Shown piece by piece: positions 49,450 to 60,261 of a DNA stretch of 64,000 nucleotides. The stretch covers positions 434,001-498,000 of the forward strand of contig JABTUF010000004.1 in the NCBI GenBank assembly GCA_015075645.1. The letters run 5' to 3'. The stretch is from Burkholderiales bacterium (GTDB lineage Bacteria; Pseudomonadota; Gammaproteobacteria; Burkholderiales; Casimicrobiaceae). Position numbers and translations under genes: made by a program. The notes beneath the pieces were generated by a model. It did not search any database and was not told the origin of the DNA. It worked only from the letters and a program-made list of their open reading frames with translations. Each line of letters opens with the position of its first letter. The first letter of the stretch is position 1.

Positions 49450-49929
49450 ATGGCCGCCGGCCGGCGCGTCGACAGGGCCACGCTCGCGATCTCGGTCGCG
49501 ATCGTGCTCCTCGCGCTCTTGGTCTTCGCGCAACTCGGGAGCATTCCGACCGACGGCGGCTACTCGGCGGTCGGGCCGCGCTTCGCGCCGCTGGTGGTCG
49601 GCGTCGGGCTCCTCGCGATCGGCCTCCTGCTCCTGCGCCAGGCGCTCAGCGGCGGCTGGCGCGAGATGCCGCCGCCGCCCGACGAGCCGCTGCACGCGCC
49701 GTCGTTCCTCTGGATCGCCTGGGGGCTCGCGCTGCAGACGGCGATCATCGGCGTGGTCGGGTTCACGATCGCCTCGACGCTCCTGTTCATGGCGGTCGCG
49801 CGCGGCTTCGGCAGCCGCCGCTTGCTCTTCGACGCGATCGTGGGCTTCGTGCTGACGGCGGCGGTGTTCCTGTTCTTCACCCGCGTACTGGGGCTCGCGC
49901 TTCCGGCGAGCCCGATCGGGATCGTGTGA
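49450..49929 (+). CDS. tctB: Tripartite tricarboxylate transporter small membrane subunit
   Basis: The product is 159 residues with four hydrophobic segments ([77 protein letters not shown]). The pattern and [11 protein letters not shown] match the TctB family. It starts 20 bases after tctC, and its TGA overlaps the tctA ATG (TGATG). Confidence 0.85.
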   Translation: MAAGRRVDRATLAISVAIVLLALLVFAQLGSIPTDGGYSAVGPRFAPLVVGVGLLAIGLLLLRQALSGGWREMPPPPDEPLHAPSFLWIAWGLALQTAIIGVVGFTIASTLLFMAVARGFGSRRLLFDAIVGFVLTAAVFLFFTRVLGLALPASPIGIV

Positions 49930-51437
49930 TGGACGGCCTCGAGGGACTGCTGACCGGGCTCGAGATCGCGGCCACCGCGACGAACCTGATGTGGGCGTTC
50001 ATCGGGTGCCTGCTCGGCACCGCGGTGGGCGTGCTGCCCGGCGTCGGGCCGGCGGTGACGATCGCGCTGCTCCTGCCGCTCACGACCAAGCTCGAGCCCA
50101 CTTCGGCGCTCATCATGTTCTGCGGCGTCTACTACGGCGCGATGTACGGCGGCTCGACGACCTCGATCCTGCTCAACACGCCGGGCGAATCCGCGTCGAT
50201 CGCGACCTCGCTCGAAGGCAACGCGATGGCGAAGCGCGGACGCGCGGGGCCGGCGCTCGCGACAGCGGCGATCGGCTCGTTCGTCGCGGGCACGATCGCG
50301 ACGATCCTCGTGACGCTGGTCGCCCCGCCGGTCGCCGAGTGGGGGCTGTCGTTCGGACCGACGGAGAAGTTCTCGCTGATGGTGCTCGCGTTCATGACGA
50401 TCTCGGCGGTGCTCGGCCAGTCGGCGCTGCGCGGCTTCGCGAGTCTCTTCCTCGGGCTCTACCTCGGGCTCGTCGGCACCGACCTCATCTCGGGCCAGAT
50501 CCGCTTCGCGCTCGGCATCGAGGAGCTCTACGACGGCATCGATGTGGTCGTCGTCGCGGTCGGTCTGTTCGCGATCGGCGAGACGCTCTACGTCGCGAGC
50601 CACGACCGGCGCTTGGTCGAGACGGTCGAGCGCATCAAGGGCTCGCTGTGGATGAGCGCGCGCGACTTCCGGCGCTCGATCGGGCCGTGGCTGCGCGGCA
50701 CCGCGATCGGCTTTCCGTTCGGCACGATGCCCGCGGGAGGATCGGAGATCCCGACCTTCCTCTCCTACGCGACCGAGAAGAAGCTCGCGAAGGGGCCGGA
50801 GAAGTTCGGCGAGGGCGCGATCGAGGGCGTGGCCGGACCCGAGGCCGCGAACAACGCCGCGGTGACCGCCGCGCTCATTCCGCTGCTCACGCTCGGGCTG
50901 CCGACCTCGGCCACCTCGGCGATCATCCTCACGGGCTTCCAGCAGTACGGCATCCAGCCGGGGCCGCTCCTCTTCACGACGCAGGCCGAACTCGTGTGGG
51001 CGCTGATCGCGAGCCTCTACATCGGCAACGTGATGCTGCTGGTGCTGAACCTGCCGATGGCGGGCGTGTGGGCGCGCCTGCTGTCGATCCCGCGGCCGAT
51101 GCTCTATGCGGGCATCGTCGTGTTCGCGACGATCAGCGCCTACGGCATGCGCAACTCCTGGTTCGACCTCTTCCTGCTCGCGTTCTTCGGGCTCATCGGC
51201 TACGCGATGAAACGCTGGGACATCCCGGTCGCGCCCTGCCTCGTCGGCATGATCCTCGGACCGCGCGCGGACACGGAACTCCGCCGTGCGCTGCAGATCA
51301 GCCAGAGCGACTTCTCGGTGTTCGTCACGCGGCCGATCTCGGCTGCGCTCCTCGCCATCGCGCTCGCGCTCATCGTCGTGCCGGCGATCGCCCGCTGGCG
51401 CCGGGTCCGACGCGCGCGGAGCGCTCGCCCGACCTGA
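49929..51437 (+). CDS. tctA: Tripartite tricarboxylate transporter large permease subunit
   Basis: The product is 502 residues, starting at ATG 49929 (or in-frame GTG 49926). The TctA signature is evident: [59 protein letters not shown], and [20 protein letters not shown]. About 12 membrane segments are expected. It forms the sodium-coupled transport channel with TctB. Its stop overlaps the next start (TGATG at 51435-51439), tying the AbrB-family gene into the operon. Confidence 0.93.
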   Translation: MDGLEGLLTGLEIAATATNLMWAFIGCLLGTAVGVLPGVGPAVTIALLLPLTTKLEPTSALIMFCGVYYGAMYGGSTTSILLNTPGESASIATSLEGNAMAKRGRAGPALATAAIGSFVAGTIATILVTLVAPPVAEWGLSFGPTEKFSLMVLAFMTISAVLGQSALRGFASLFLGLYLGLVGTDLISGQIRFALGIEELYDGIDVVVVAVGLFAIGETLYVASHDRRLVETVERIKGSLWMSARDFRRSIGPWLRGTAIGFPFGTMPAGGSEIPTFLSYATEKKLAKGPEKFGEGAIEGVAGPEAANNAAVTAALIPLLTLGLPTSATSAIILTGFQQYGIQPGPLLFTTQAELVWALIASLYIGNVMLLVLNLPMAGVWARLLSIPRPMLYAGIVVFATISAYGMRNSWFDLFLLAFFGLIGYAMKRWDIPVAPCLVGMILGPRADTELRRALQISQSDFSVFVTRPISAALLAIALALIVVPAIARWRRVRRARSARPT

Positions 51438-52507
51438 TGTCCGAGCCGGCGAACGGGCGCCTCGCGCGCGCGGGACGCCGGGCGGCGACGCTCGCGATCG
51501 CCACGGCCGCGGGCGCGTTGTGCGCGGCGCTCGCGACGCCGATCCCCTGGATGCTCGGACCGCTGTTCGCGGTCGCGTTCCTGCGCGTGTTCGGCGCGCC
51601 GCTCGAGACGCCGGTCGCGCTCCGCTACGGCGGACAGTGGATCATCGGCACCTCGCTCGGCCTGTACTTCACGCCGCAGGTGGTACGCGAGGTCGCGGGC
51701 ATCGCGTGGATGCTCGCGCTGGGCGCGCTGTTCGCGCTCGCGCTGGGCTACGTTACGGGCGTCGCGCTCGCGCGCCTCGCGGGGCTCGACCGGACCACCG
51801 GCATCTTCGCGAGCGTGCCGGGTGGCGCCGCCGAGATGTCGATCCTCGGGGAGCGGTTCGGCGGGCGCATCGACCGCATCGCGGCGGCGCACAGCCTGCG
51901 CATCCTGATCGTCGTGGGCATCGTGCCCGCGGCGATCACCGCGCTCGGCGCCCACGGCGACGACCTCTACGTTCCGGGCGCGACTGCGTTCGACCCGTCC
52001 GGGTTCGCGTTGCTGATGGCGGCGACGCTCGCCGGCGGGTTCGTGTTCCAGCGGCTGCGTGTGCCGAACGCGTTCGTACTGGGCTCGCTCGCGGTGTCGA
52101 TCCCGCTCACCGCGGCCACGATCGACCTGTCGTCGCTGCCGATGCCGGTGTCGGCACTGGGACAACTGCTGCTCGGGTGCGCGCTCGGCGCGCGCTTCGA
52201 GCCGGACTTCCTGCTGGGCGCGCGGCGCTTCGTCTCCGCGGTCGTGGCGACCGTGCTCCTGTCGATCGTGCTCGCCGCGCTCTTCGGCGGCGCTCTCGCA
52301 TGGCTCTCGGGGCAGCACCCGGCCACGCTCGTGCTCGGCAACGCGCCCGGCGGCATCGCCGAGATGTGCATCACCGCCAAGGTGCTGCAACTGGGCGTGC
52401 CGATCGTGACCGCATTCCACGTGACGCGGCTGGTGGCGCTCCTGCTCCTGACGCCGCTCCTGTTTCCGCACGTGCGCGAATGGGTCCGTGCGCGCCGGAA
52501 GAAGTAG
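51437..52507 (+). CDS. AbrB-family (AbrB_dom/PF05145-type) membrane protein
   Basis: The product is 356 residues with two homologous membrane halves. Each carries a conserved PGG-AEM loop: [19 protein letters not shown] near residue 125 and [19 protein letters not shown] near 305. The family is sometimes annotated as ammonia monooxygenase or aidB regulator but is best described as a putative transporter. Translational coupling to tctA suggests a role in the same substrate's uptake or export. That role is inferred. Confidence 0.82.
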   Translation: MSEPANGRLARAGRRAATLAIATAAGALCAALATPIPWMLGPLFAVAFLRVFGAPLETPVALRYGGQWIIGTSLGLYFTPQVVREVAGIAWMLALGALFALALGYVTGVALARLAGLDRTTGIFASVPGGAAEMSILGERFGGRIDRIAAAHSLRILIVVGIVPAAITALGAHGDDLYVPGATAFDPSGFALLMAATLAGGFVFQRLRVPNAFVLGSLAVSIPLTAATIDLSSLPMPVSALGQLLLGCALGARFEPDFLLGARRFVSAVVATVLLSIVLAALFGGALAWLSGQHPATLVLGNAPGGIAEMCITAKVLQLGVPIVTAFHVTRLVALLLLTPLLFPHVREWVRARRKK

Positions 52508-52510
52508 GGA

Positions 52511-52587
52511 AGCAGGGTCAGACTCGACCTTTCGTCGACGGGATCCGCGGCTCGGTGCGCGTCCGAAGAGTCGAGTCTGACCCTGCT
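52511..52587. repeat. Long inverted repeat of the GGGTCAGACTCG family (copy 1)
   Basis: 18-base perfect arms AGCAGGGTCAGACTCGAC (52511-52528) and its complement (52570-52587) surround a 41-base loop, just after the AbrB-family gene. It shares the core GGGTCAGACTCG with the hairpin at 63100-63156. It may act as a terminator or a REP-like element. Confidence 0.8.
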
Positions 52588-52776
52588 GTTTCAGTGGAAC
52601 GCGCGCTCGTGGGCGGCGTCCAACTCGAATCGGGTCGAGACGAGCCGGACACGATTGGTCAGGCCAATGGGCCGCTGCCGCAGCGCTCCCGTAGCCGGTT
52701 CGTTCGCGTGCTAGATTCGGGCGATGCCGCGCGGTGCATCTGCGATGCCGCGTGCGTTCCGAAGGAGCCCCGCACG

Positions 52777-54618
52777 ATGAATCGGATGGAAGCGCCCGGG
52801 GCGATCGCCCGGGCAGACGGCGCGCCGGCCTGGGTCCGGCATCCGCGGCTGATCGAATGGGTGCGTGCCATCGCCGCGCGCACGATGCCGGAGCGCATCG
52901 TCTGGTGCGACGGCAGCCAGTCCGAGTACGACCGCCTGTGCGACACGATGGTGGCTGCGGGCACGCTCATCCGACTCGACCCGGTGAAGCGGCCGGGATG
53001 CTTCGTCGCGCGATCGGACGCCTCCGACGTGGCGCGCGTCGAGGACCGCACGTTCATCTGCAGCGAGCGCGAGGACGACGCCGGACCGACCAACAACTGG
53101 CGCGCGCCCGCCGAGATGCGCGCGACGCTCGACCAACTGTTCGCCGGCTCGATGCGCGGGCGCACGATGTACGTCGTGCCGTTCTCGATGGGGCCGATCG
53201 GCAGCCCGATCTCGCAGGTCGGTGTCGAGCTGACCGACAGTCCCTACGTCGCGGTGAGCATGCGCATCATGACGCGCATGGGGCGCGCGGTGGTCGAGCA
53301 CCTGGGCGCCGAAGGCGCGTTCGTGCCCTGCGTGCATTCGGTCGGCGCACCGCTCGCGAGCGGCGCGCACGACACGCCGTGGCCTTCCAATCCGGACGTC
53401 AAGTACATCGTGCACTTTCCCGAAACGCGCGAGATCTGGAGCTACGGCTCGGGCTACGGCGGCAACGCGCTGCTCGGCAAGAAGTGCCTCGCGCTCCGCA
53501 TCGCCTCGGTCATGGGCCGCGACGAGGGCTGGCTCGCCGAGCACATGCTGATCCTCGGCGTCGAACCGCCGTCGGGCGAGAAGCGCTACGTCGCGGCGGC
53601 GTTCCCGAGCGCGTGCGGCAAGACCAACTTCGCCATGCTGATTCCGCCGCCCGGCTTCGACGGCTGGAAGGTGACGACGGTCGGCGACGACATCGCGTGG
53701 ATCAAGCCCGGCCCCGACGGCCGCTTTCGCGCGATCAATCCGGAGGCGGGTTACTTCGGCGTCGCGCCGGGCACCTCGTACGAGTCGAATCCGAACGCGA
53801 TGGAGACGCTCAAGGCGAACGTCATCTTCACCAACGTCGCGCTGACCGACGACGGCGACGTGTGGTGGGAAGGGATGACGAAGGAGCCGCCCGCGCATCT
53901 CGTCGACTGGCAGGGGAACGACTGGACGCCCGCGAGCGGGCGCAAGGCCGCGCATCCCAACGCGCGCTTCACCGCCGCGGCGACTCAGTGTCCGTCGATC
54001 GATCCCGCGTGGGACGATCCCTCCGGCGTGCCGATCTCGGCGTTCGTCTTCGGCGGCCGTCGTTCCGACACGATGCCGCTCGTGGTCGAGGCGCCGAGCT
54101 GGGAGGCGGGCGTGTACCTCGCCGCGACGATGGGCTCGGAGACGACCGCGGCGATGGCGGGCGCAACGGGTGAAGTGCGGCGCGACCCGTTCGCGATGCT
54201 CCCGTTCTGCGGCTACCACGTCGGCGACTATTTCCGCCATTGGCTGAAGATGGGAAGCGCGGTCGCGCACCCGCCGCGGATCTTCGCGGTCAACTGGTTC
54301 CGCAAGGACGCCTCGGGCAAGTTCGTCTGGCCCGGCTTCGGCCAGAACATGCGCGTGCTCAAGTGGATCGTCGAGCGCTGCTCCGGGGCCGCGAACGGCA
54401 GCCCGACGCCGCTCGGCGTCACGCCGGAGTTCGACGACCTCGACTGGTCGGGGACGAGCTTCCCGCCGGACCGTTACGCCCAGGCAGTGGCGATCGACAA
54501 GGGTGCCTGGGAGCGCGAGCTCACCGCGCACGATGCGTTGTTCGCCAAGGTGGGCGCGAAGCAGCCGGAGGTCCTGCGTGGCGAGAGATCTAGGCTCGGC
54601 GGGCGACTGGCGCGGTAG
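52777..54618 (+). CDS. pckG: Phosphoenolpyruvate carboxykinase (GTP)
   Basis: The product is 613 residues from the ATG at 52777 with an upstream GAAGGAG. GTP-type PEPCK features are the metal and substrate site [20 protein letters not shown], the P-loop [12 protein letters not shown], kinase-2-like [10 protein letters not shown], guanine-binding [12 protein letters not shown] and [19 protein letters not shown]. It converts oxaloacetate to PEP in gluconeogenesis, which fits the adjacent organic acid transporter. It is full length. Its -35/-10 is not obvious. Confidence 0.97.
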   Translation: MNRMEAPGAIARADGAPAWVRHPRLIEWVRAIAARTMPERIVWCDGSQSEYDRLCDTMVAAGTLIRLDPVKRPGCFVARSDASDVARVEDRTFICSEREDDAGPTNNWRAPAEMRATLDQLFAGSMRGRTMYVVPFSMGPIGSPISQVGVELTDSPYVAVSMRIMTRMGRAVVEHLGAEGAFVPCVHSVGAPLASGAHDTPWPSNPDVKYIVHFPETREIWSYGSGYGGNALLGKKCLALRIASVMGRDEGWLAEHMLILGVEPPSGEKRYVAAAFPSACGKTNFAMLIPPPGFDGWKVTTVGDDIAWIKPGPDGRFRAINPEAGYFGVAPGTSYESNPNAMETLKANVIFTNVALTDDGDVWWEGMTKEPPAHLVDWQGNDWTPASGRKAAHPNARFTAAATQCPSIDPAWDDPSGVPISAFVFGGRRSDTMPLVVEAPSWEAGVYLAATMGSETTAAMAGATGEVRRDPFAMLPFCGYHVGDYFRHWLKMGSAVAHPPRIFAVNWFRKDASGKFVWPGFGQNMRVLKWIVERCSGAANGSPTPLGVTPEFDDLDWSGTSFPPDRYAQAVAIDKGAWERELTAHDALFAKVGAKQPEVLRGERSRLGGRLAR

Positions 54619-54837
54619 ACGGCGACAGCGAGCGCACACTTACTACGGCGCCTGCGGGCGCCGTCGTCGTTGGACTCCCGTGTCCCGGTTCGCGGCCCGC
54701 GCGTAGGGCGCGCCAGGCGCCGTCGACGGAACGCTCTGTCCGGAGGGGCTCACCGCGACCCTTGCCGCGGGCGGGCGACCGCGCGACCGGGCGCATGAAC
54801 GCCCGACCGACGGCGATGCTGGAAACCTGCGACTCGA

Positions 54838-55092
54838 CTACTTCGCGGCGCGCTGGTTGAAATAAACCGGCTGCGGCGGACTCGACGTTGCGACCGCCTG
54901 ATCCTTCGCCGGCTTCGGCGCGGCCACGGTCGTCGAGACCTTGACGTCCTTCGCCACGGGTGCCGGTGCGGCTGCGTCCTTGCTGGCCGCGATCGACGCG
55001 TCGGGCGGCGAGTTGGCGGCCTTGTCCACCTCGCAGGCGAGCGCGGGAGTCGCGAGGACGATCGTGACGGCGGCGACGATGAGCGTGCGCAT
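54838..55092 (-). CDS. Small exported Ala/Pro/Lys-rich protein of unknown function
   Basis: The product is 84 residues from the ATG at 55092, 8 bases after a GGAGG. MRTLIVAAVTIVLATPALAC is a clear signal peptide. The mature part is low complexity (DAAAPAPVAKDVKVSTTVAA, PKPAKDQAVATSSPPQP). No family is recognised. It is probably periplasmic or envelope associated. It sits alone on the minus strand between pckG and the parS region. Confidence 0.6.
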   Translation of the reverse strand: MRTLIVAAVTIVLATPALACEVDKAANSPPDASIAASKDAAAPAPVAKDVKVSTTVAAPKPAKDQAVATSSPPQPVYFNQRAAK

Positions 55093-55203
55093 GACAGACC
55101 TCCGGGCGGTGGAATTTCCTACGCTACGCCTTCTGCGAAAGCTGTCAATATGCTGCCCGAATTGCCGCGCCACTCGCCGGGACCGGGGGCCTCGCCCGCC
55201 GAC

Positions 55204-55217
55204 GTTTCACGTGGAAC
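55204..55217. promoter_or_regulatory. parS-like site (one mismatch)
   Basis: GTTTCACGTGGAAC differs from the consensus core GTTTCACGTGAAAC at one position in the right arm. It could be a weaker ParB binding site. Confidence 0.65.
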
Positions 55218-55605
55218 GTGCCGGGACCGGCGCCGGTCGAGCTGCTCCGGTTTGGGCGTGGCCCGGTCGATCGTCCAAGGCTGGGAGCGCGGCCGACGGA
55301 TCGACTCCGCATGCGGCTCAGCTGCTGGTCGGGTCATTCGGGGTTGGACAGGAGCGGCATCGCTCCACTTCTACTTCGATCGCGTCGCGTCGACGCGAAG
55401 GACCCGGACGGTCCCGCGCGAGGCAGCTACCCGGCGCGTGGCAGCTGTATCGCGCGTAACCCTCGCCGTCCTTATCAATCGAGCTTGCCGTGGAGCCATC
55501 AGCCGGCCTGACAACCTTCCGACGCCTGGCACTCGTTCTCCGGCGCTCGCAGATCCCGATGCTCCACTACCGCCATGGCCATCTGGACGAAGGCGCCGGT
55601 GCGAC

Positions 55606-55619
55606 GTTTCACGTGAAAC
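55606..55619. promoter_or_regulatory. parS site (perfect core)
   Basis: GTTTCACGTGAAAC is an exact palindromic core of the chromosomal parS consensus, 95 bases upstream of mnmG and about 3.5 kb from parB. ParB loads here and spreads, and ParA segregates the complex. Confidence 0.9.
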
Positions 55620-55713
55620 TGGAGCGTGAACTCCCGATGGCGCGCACGGCCGATTCACGCTAGAATCGTGACCGCGGCGTTGCCGAGCGGCGCGCTGTTT
55701 ATTCTTGATAATC

Positions 55714-57603
55714 ATGGACTTCGCTCAGCGTTTCCAGGTGATCGTCGTCGGGGGCGGCCATGCCGGCACCGAGGCGGCGCTCGCCTCGGCGCGCACCGGC
55801 GCATCGACGCTGCTCCTGACGCACAGCATCGAGACGCTCGGGCAGATGTCCTGCAACCCGTCGATCGGCGGGATCGGCAAGGGCCACCTGGTACGCGAGG
55901 TCGACGCGCTCGGCGGTGCGATGGCGATCGCCACCGACGAGGCCGGCATCCAGTTCCGCACGCTGAACGCAAGCAAGGGACCGGCGGTGCGCGCGACGCG
56001 CGCGCAGGCCGACCGGCTGCTCTACAAGGCCGCGATCCGGCGGCGCTTGGAGAACCAGCCGAACCTCACGCTGTTCCAGGCGGCGGTCGACGATCTGATC
56101 GTCGAGGGCGATCGCATCGCCGGCGTCGTCACGCAGATCGGGTTGCGCTTCTTCGCCGATGCGGTGGTGCTGACGACCGGCACGTTCCTGTCGGGGCGCA
56201 TCCACGTCGGCATGGAGAACCACGAGGCCGGGCGCGCGGGCGAGCCCGCGGCGAAGCGCCTGGGTGCGGCGCTGCGCGAGCGCGAGCTTCCGGTCGGGCG
56301 GCTCAAGACCGGCACGCCGCCGCGCCTCGACGGCCGCACGATCGACTTCGCGTCGCTCGAAGTGCAGCCCGGCGACGAACCGCAGCCGGTGTTCTCGTTC
56401 ATCGGCACGCGCGCGATGCATCCGGCGCAACTGCCGTGCTGGATCACGCACACGAGCGAGGCGACGCACGAGATCATCCGCGGCGCGCTCGACCGCTCGC
56501 CGCTCTACGCGGGCGTGATCGAGGGTGTCGGTCCGCGCTACTGCCCGTCGATCGAGGACAAGGTCGTGCGTTTCGCGCAGCGCGCGTCGCACCAGGTGTT
56601 CCTCGAGCCCGAGGGGCTCACCACGCACGAGATCTATCCGAACGGCGTGTCGACGTCCCTCCCCTTCGACGTGCAGCTCGCGCTCGTGCGCACGCTGCCG
56701 GGCTGCGCGAACGCGCACATCCTGCGCCCCGGCTACGCGATCGAATACGACTACTTCGATCCGCGCGCGCTGCGGATGACGCTCGAGACGCGCGCCATCG
56801 GCGGACTCTTCTTCGCGGGCCAGATCAACGGCACCACCGGCTACGAGGAGGCCGCAGCGCAGGGACTCCTCGCCGGACTGAACGCCGCGCGGCACGCGCG
56901 CGGCGAGGAGGGCTGGCATCCGCGCCGCGACGAAGCCTACCTGGGCGTATTGGTCGACGACCTCGTCATCCGCGGCGTCTCCGAGCCCTACCGGATGTTC
57001 ACCTCGCGCGCCGAGTACCGGCTGCAGCTTCGCGAGGACAACGCGGACCTGCGTCTCACCGAGCACGGCCGGCGACTGGGCCTCGTCGACGACGCGCGCT
57101 GGGACGCGTTCGCGCGCAAGCGCGACGCGATCGTGCGCGAGGTCGAGCGGCTGCGCTCGACGCAGGTGAATCCGAACGTCGTCGCGCATCACCAGATCGA
57201 ACGCGTCGTCGGGGCGCCGCTCGAGCGCGCGCACACGCTCGACGAACTCCTGCGCCGTCCCGAAGTCGGCTACGCCGCGCTGATGACGCTGCCGGGCGCG
57301 GGCGCCGCGGTCGACGATCCCGAGGTCGCGCTGCAGGTCGAGGTGTCGATCAAGTACGCCGGCTACATCGAGCGTCAGAAAGACGAGATCGCGCGCACGC
57401 TCGCGCAGGACGAGACGCGGCTCCCCGGCGATCTCGACTACGAGACGGTGCGCGGACTGTCGACCGAGGTGCGAGAGCGGCTGAACCGCCAACGCCCCGA
57501 GACGATCGGCCAGGCGTCGCGGATGCAGGGCATCACGCCGGCGGCGATCTCGCTCCTCCTCGTGCATCTGAAGCGCGGCTTCGGCCGCGAGGATGCAGCA
57601 TAG
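55714..57603 (+). CDS. mnmG: tRNA U34 carboxymethylaminomethyl synthesis enzyme MnmG (GidA)
   Basis: The product is 629 residues from the ATG at 55714 ([20 protein letters not shown]). The FAD-binding [47 protein letters not shown] and [20 protein letters not shown] motifs are diagnostic. The C-terminal helical domain ends with [15 protein letters not shown]. It works with MnmE on tRNA wobble uridine. It heads the mnmG-rsmG-parA-parB cluster. Its partner mnmE is about 30 kb away, across the accessory region. Confidence 0.98.
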   Translation: MDFAQRFQVIVVGGGHAGTEAALASARTGASTLLLTHSIETLGQMSCNPSIGGIGKGHLVREVDALGGAMAIATDEAGIQFRTLNASKGPAVRATRAQADRLLYKAAIRRRLENQPNLTLFQAAVDDLIVEGDRIAGVVTQIGLRFFADAVVLTTGTFLSGRIHVGMENHEAGRAGEPAAKRLGAALRERELPVGRLKTGTPPRLDGRTIDFASLEVQPGDEPQPVFSFIGTRAMHPAQLPCWITHTSEATHEIIRGALDRSPLYAGVIEGVGPRYCPSIEDKVVRFAQRASHQVFLEPEGLTTHEIYPNGVSTSLPFDVQLALVRTLPGCANAHILRPGYAIEYDYFDPRALRMTLETRAIGGLFFAGQINGTTGYEEAAAQGLLAGLNAARHARGEEGWHPRRDEAYLGVLVDDLVIRGVSEPYRMFTSRAEYRLQLREDNADLRLTEHGRRLGLVDDARWDAFARKRDAIVREVERLRSTQVNPNVVAHHQIERVVGAPLERAHTLDELLRRPEVGYAALMTLPGAGAAVDDPEVALQVEVSIKYAGYIERQKDEIARTLAQDETRLPGDLDYETVRGLSTEVRERLNRQRPETIGQASRMQGITPAAISLLLVHLKRGFGREDAA

Positions 57604-57654
57604 GATGTGGCCCCCCCGAAGCGACCTGCGGCTGCCTCCGCCCGAGGGGGCACA

Positions 57655-58299
57655 ATGGCCGCGGTAGCGAGCGAAGCGGTCACGCTGGAAACGGGCATCG
57701 CGCGGCTGGGCGTGCGGCTGCCGGAAGGCGGCGTCGCGGCGCTCGAGCGCCACCTCGCGCTGCTCGCGAAGTGGAACCGCACCTACAACCTGACGGCGAT
57801 CCGCGAGAGCGAGCGCATGGTCACGCACCACACGCTCGACGCGCTCGCGATCGTGCCGCATCTGCCGTCGCGCACGGGGATCCGCGTGCTCGACGTCGGA
57901 AGCGGCGGCGGGCTGCCGGGCATTCCGATCGCGATCGCGCGGCCGGACGCGCGTGTCGTGATGATCGACGCGAGCACGAAGAAGGCGGCATTTCTCGCAC
58001 AGGCCGCGATCGAGTTGCCGCTGCCCAATGCGCAAGCGCATGGCGTGCGCATCGAGGACTACGCGAGCGCGGCGCCGTTCGACGTGGTGGTCTCGCGCGC
58101 GTTCGCGGATCTCGCGACATTCGCGCGCGCCGCGCTCCCGCATCTCGCCGATGATGGTCGGGTGCTCGCGATGAAGGGTGCGCTGCCGGGCGACGAGATC
58201 GCGGCGTTGCCCGCGGACGTGGAAGTCGTCGACACGCCGCGCCTCGACGTGCCCGGGCTCGACGGCGAGCGGCACCTGGTCGTGATGAGGGCACGATGA
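57655..58299 (+). CDS. rsmG: 16S rRNA (guanine-527 N7) methyltransferase RsmG
   Basis: The start chosen is the ATG at 57655 with a purine-rich GAGGGGG upstream. An in-frame GTG at 57607 would add an odd Pro/Ala-rich extension. The product is 214 residues. It contains LLAKWNRTYNLTAIRESERM, HHTLDALAIVPHL and the SAM site VLDVGSGGGLPGIPIAIARP. It methylates G527 of 16S rRNA. Its stop overlaps the parA start (ATGA at 58296-58299). Confidence 0.95.
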   Translation: MAAVASEAVTLETGIARLGVRLPEGGVAALERHLALLAKWNRTYNLTAIRESERMVTHHTLDALAIVPHLPSRTGIRVLDVGSGGGLPGIPIAIARPDARVVMIDASTKKAAFLAQAAIELPLPNAQAHGVRIEDYASAAPFDVVVSRAFADLATFARAALPHLADDGRVLAMKGALPGDEIAALPADVEVVDTPRLDVPGLDGERHLVVMRAR

Positions 58300-59111
58300 A
58301 GACACCGCGGATCATCGCGATCGCGAACCAGAAGGGCGGCGTCGGCAAGACGACCACCGCGGTCAACCTCGCGGCGAGCCTCGTCGCGATGAACCGCCGG
58401 GTGCTGCTGGTCGACCTCGACCCGCAGGGCAACGCGACGACCGGTGCGGGCGCGGACAAGCGCGCGCAGAGCGCGACCGTCTACCAGGTGCTGCTGGGCG
58501 AGCGGAAGATCGCCGACGTGCGGATCGTGTCGCCGACCGGCGGCTTCGACCTCGTGCCGGCGAACCGCGAACTCGCCGGCGCCGAGGTGGAACTGGTCGA
58601 CCTGCCGGAGCGCGAGACGCGGCTCAAGGACGCGCTCGCCGAGGCGCTCTCGCAGATGAAGAACGCGATCGGCGAGGTCGCCGGCGAGTACGACTTCGTC
58701 CTGCTCGACTGCCCGCCATCGCTCTCGCTGCTGACCCTCAACGGCCTGTGCGCGGCCGACAGCGTGCTGATCCCGATGCAGTGCGAGTACTACGCGCTCG
58801 AAGGGCTCTCCGACCTCGTGCAGACGGTGAAGAAGGTGCGCGCGCATTTGAACCCGTCGCTCGAGATCGAGGGCCTCTTGCGCACGATGTACGACCCGCG
58901 CAACACGCTCGCGCAGAACGTCGCCGCCGAACTCGAGAAGCACTTCGGCGACAAGGTCTACCGCACCGTCGTGCCGCGCAACATCCGGCTCGCCGAGGCG
59001 CCGTCGCACGGCATCCCGGCGCTCAAGCTCGAACTGCAGTCGAAGGGCGCGCAGGCCTACCTCGCGCTCGCCGGCGAGATCCTGCGGCGCATGGAAGCGC
59101 GCGCGGCATAG
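58296..59111 (+). CDS. parA: Chromosome partitioning ATPase ParA (Soj)
   Basis: The product is 271 residues. The deviant Walker A IANQKGGVGKTTTAVNLA is near the N-terminus, followed by VLLVDLDPQGNATTGAG and DFVLLDCPPSLSLLTLNGL. ParA forms ATP-dependent gradients on the nucleoid that move ParB-parS complexes. Overlap with rsmG and the parB gene 35 bases downstream mark one operon. Confidence 0.97.
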   Translation: MKTPRIIAIANQKGGVGKTTTAVNLAASLVAMNRRVLLVDLDPQGNATTGAGADKRAQSATVYQVLLGERKIADVRIVSPTGGFDLVPANRELAGAEVELVDLPERETRLKDALAEALSQMKNAIGEVAGEYDFVLLDCPPSLSLLTLNGLCAADSVLIPMQCEYYALEGLSDLVQTVKKVRAHLNPSLEIEGLLRTMYDPRNTLAQNVAAELEKHFGDKVYRTVVPRNIRLAEAPSHGIPALKLELQSKGAQAYLALAGEILRRMEARAA

Positions 59112-59146
59112 CGCGGTTACGCAGAGCATCTCCACAGGAGTCGAAG

Positions 59147-60001
59147 GTGATCCGACCGAAGGGACTGGGACGCGGGCTCGACGCGCTCCTGTCGGGCGGC
59201 GGCGACGTCGCGCCGGCGAAGGATTCGCAGCAGACGCTCGCGATCGACCGGCTCGCGCCGGGGCGCTACCAGCCGCGCACGCGGATGGACGAGGCCGCGC
59301 TCGACGACCTCGCGGCGTCGATCCGCGAGCAGGGCGTGATGCAGCCGATCCTCGTGCGGCCGGTCGACGGCGGCCGCTACGAGATCATCGCGGGCGAGCG
59401 GCGCTGGCGCGCCGCGCGGAAGGCGGGCCTGCGCGAGGTCCCGGTGCTCGTGAAGGCGGTGCCCGACCAGGCGGCGCTCGCGCTCGCGCTGATCGAGAAC
59501 ATCCAGCGCGAGGACCTCGACCCGATCGAGGAGGCGCAGGGGCTGAAGCGCCTGGTCGACGAGTTCGGCATCACGCACGACGAGGCGGCGAAGGCGGTCG
59601 GCCGCTCGCGCAGCGCGGTCACGAACCTGCTGCGCCTCACGCAGCTTCCGAAGGCCGTGCAGGACTACGTGCAGGCCGGCGCGCTCGACATGGGGCACGC
59701 GCGCGCGCTGCTCGCGCTGCCCGCCGCGCAGCAGACCGCAACCGCGGTGCGCGTGGTGAACGGCGGACTGTCGGTGCGCGAGACCGAGCGGCTCGTGCAC
59801 GGGCTCCTCAACCCGGCGAAGCGCGCGGCGCGACGCAGGCACCACGCACGCGACGCCGACACGATCCGGCTCGAGAACGAACTCGCCGACGCGCTCGGCG
59901 CGAAAGTGACGATCGAGGCGAAGCCCGGCGGCAAGGGACGCGTCGTGATCGCCTACGCGTCGCTCGAGGCGCTCGACGGGATCGTCGCGAAACTCAAGTA
60001 G
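59147..60001 (+). CDS. parB: Chromosome partitioning protein ParB (Spo0J)
   Basis: The product is 284 residues from a GTG at 59147 with CAGGAG 6 bases upstream, the family start MIRPKGLGRGLDALL. It has the CTP-binding and clamp motif region EIIAGERRWRAARKAGL, ENIQREDLDPIEEAQGL, and the helix-turn-helix EAAKAVGRSRSAVTNLLRL that reads parS. It loads at the parS sites near 55.2 and 55.6 kb. Confidence 0.97.
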   Translation: MIRPKGLGRGLDALLSGGGDVAPAKDSQQTLAIDRLAPGRYQPRTRMDEAALDDLAASIREQGVMQPILVRPVDGGRYEIIAGERRWRAARKAGLREVPVLVKAVPDQAALALALIENIQREDLDPIEEAQGLKRLVDEFGITHDEAAKAVGRSRSAVTNLLRLTQLPKAVQDYVQAGALDMGHARALLALPAAQQTATAVRVVNGGLSVRETERLVHGLLNPAKRAARRRHHARDADTIRLENELADALGAKVTIEAKPGGKGRVVIAYASLEALDGIVAKLK

Positions 60002-60261
60002 CGCGGGCGATCGCCCCGGCGGGTGCGGCACCGCAGGGCGCGTGACGCGGGGCCGGTGGGCGCAGGGGGCGTCACCCGCGGGGAACCTCCGGATCGCGGC
60101 GCGATCTACCGCAGGGCTGAGGCGTTCGGAGCAATGGCGCGGCCAAGGCGGTCGATCCCGGCGCGGGACGATAGTCCGCCGAGACGTTGTGTCGCATCAA
60201 GGCGCGGGCGCGCGCCTCCGCGCACCATCGCGGCACGAAACGAACGGTCGAGGGAGAGGAC

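Larger units (their letters stand above)
55093..55713. other. Intergenic region upstream of mnmG containing two parS sites
   Basis: About 620 bases without a supported gene. It holds parS-like sites at 55204-55217 and 55606-55619 and a possible mnmG -10 (TAGAAT, 55661-55666). The spacing of 402 bases between the parS sites and their nearness to parAB are consistent with a centromere-like region. Confidence 0.6.
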
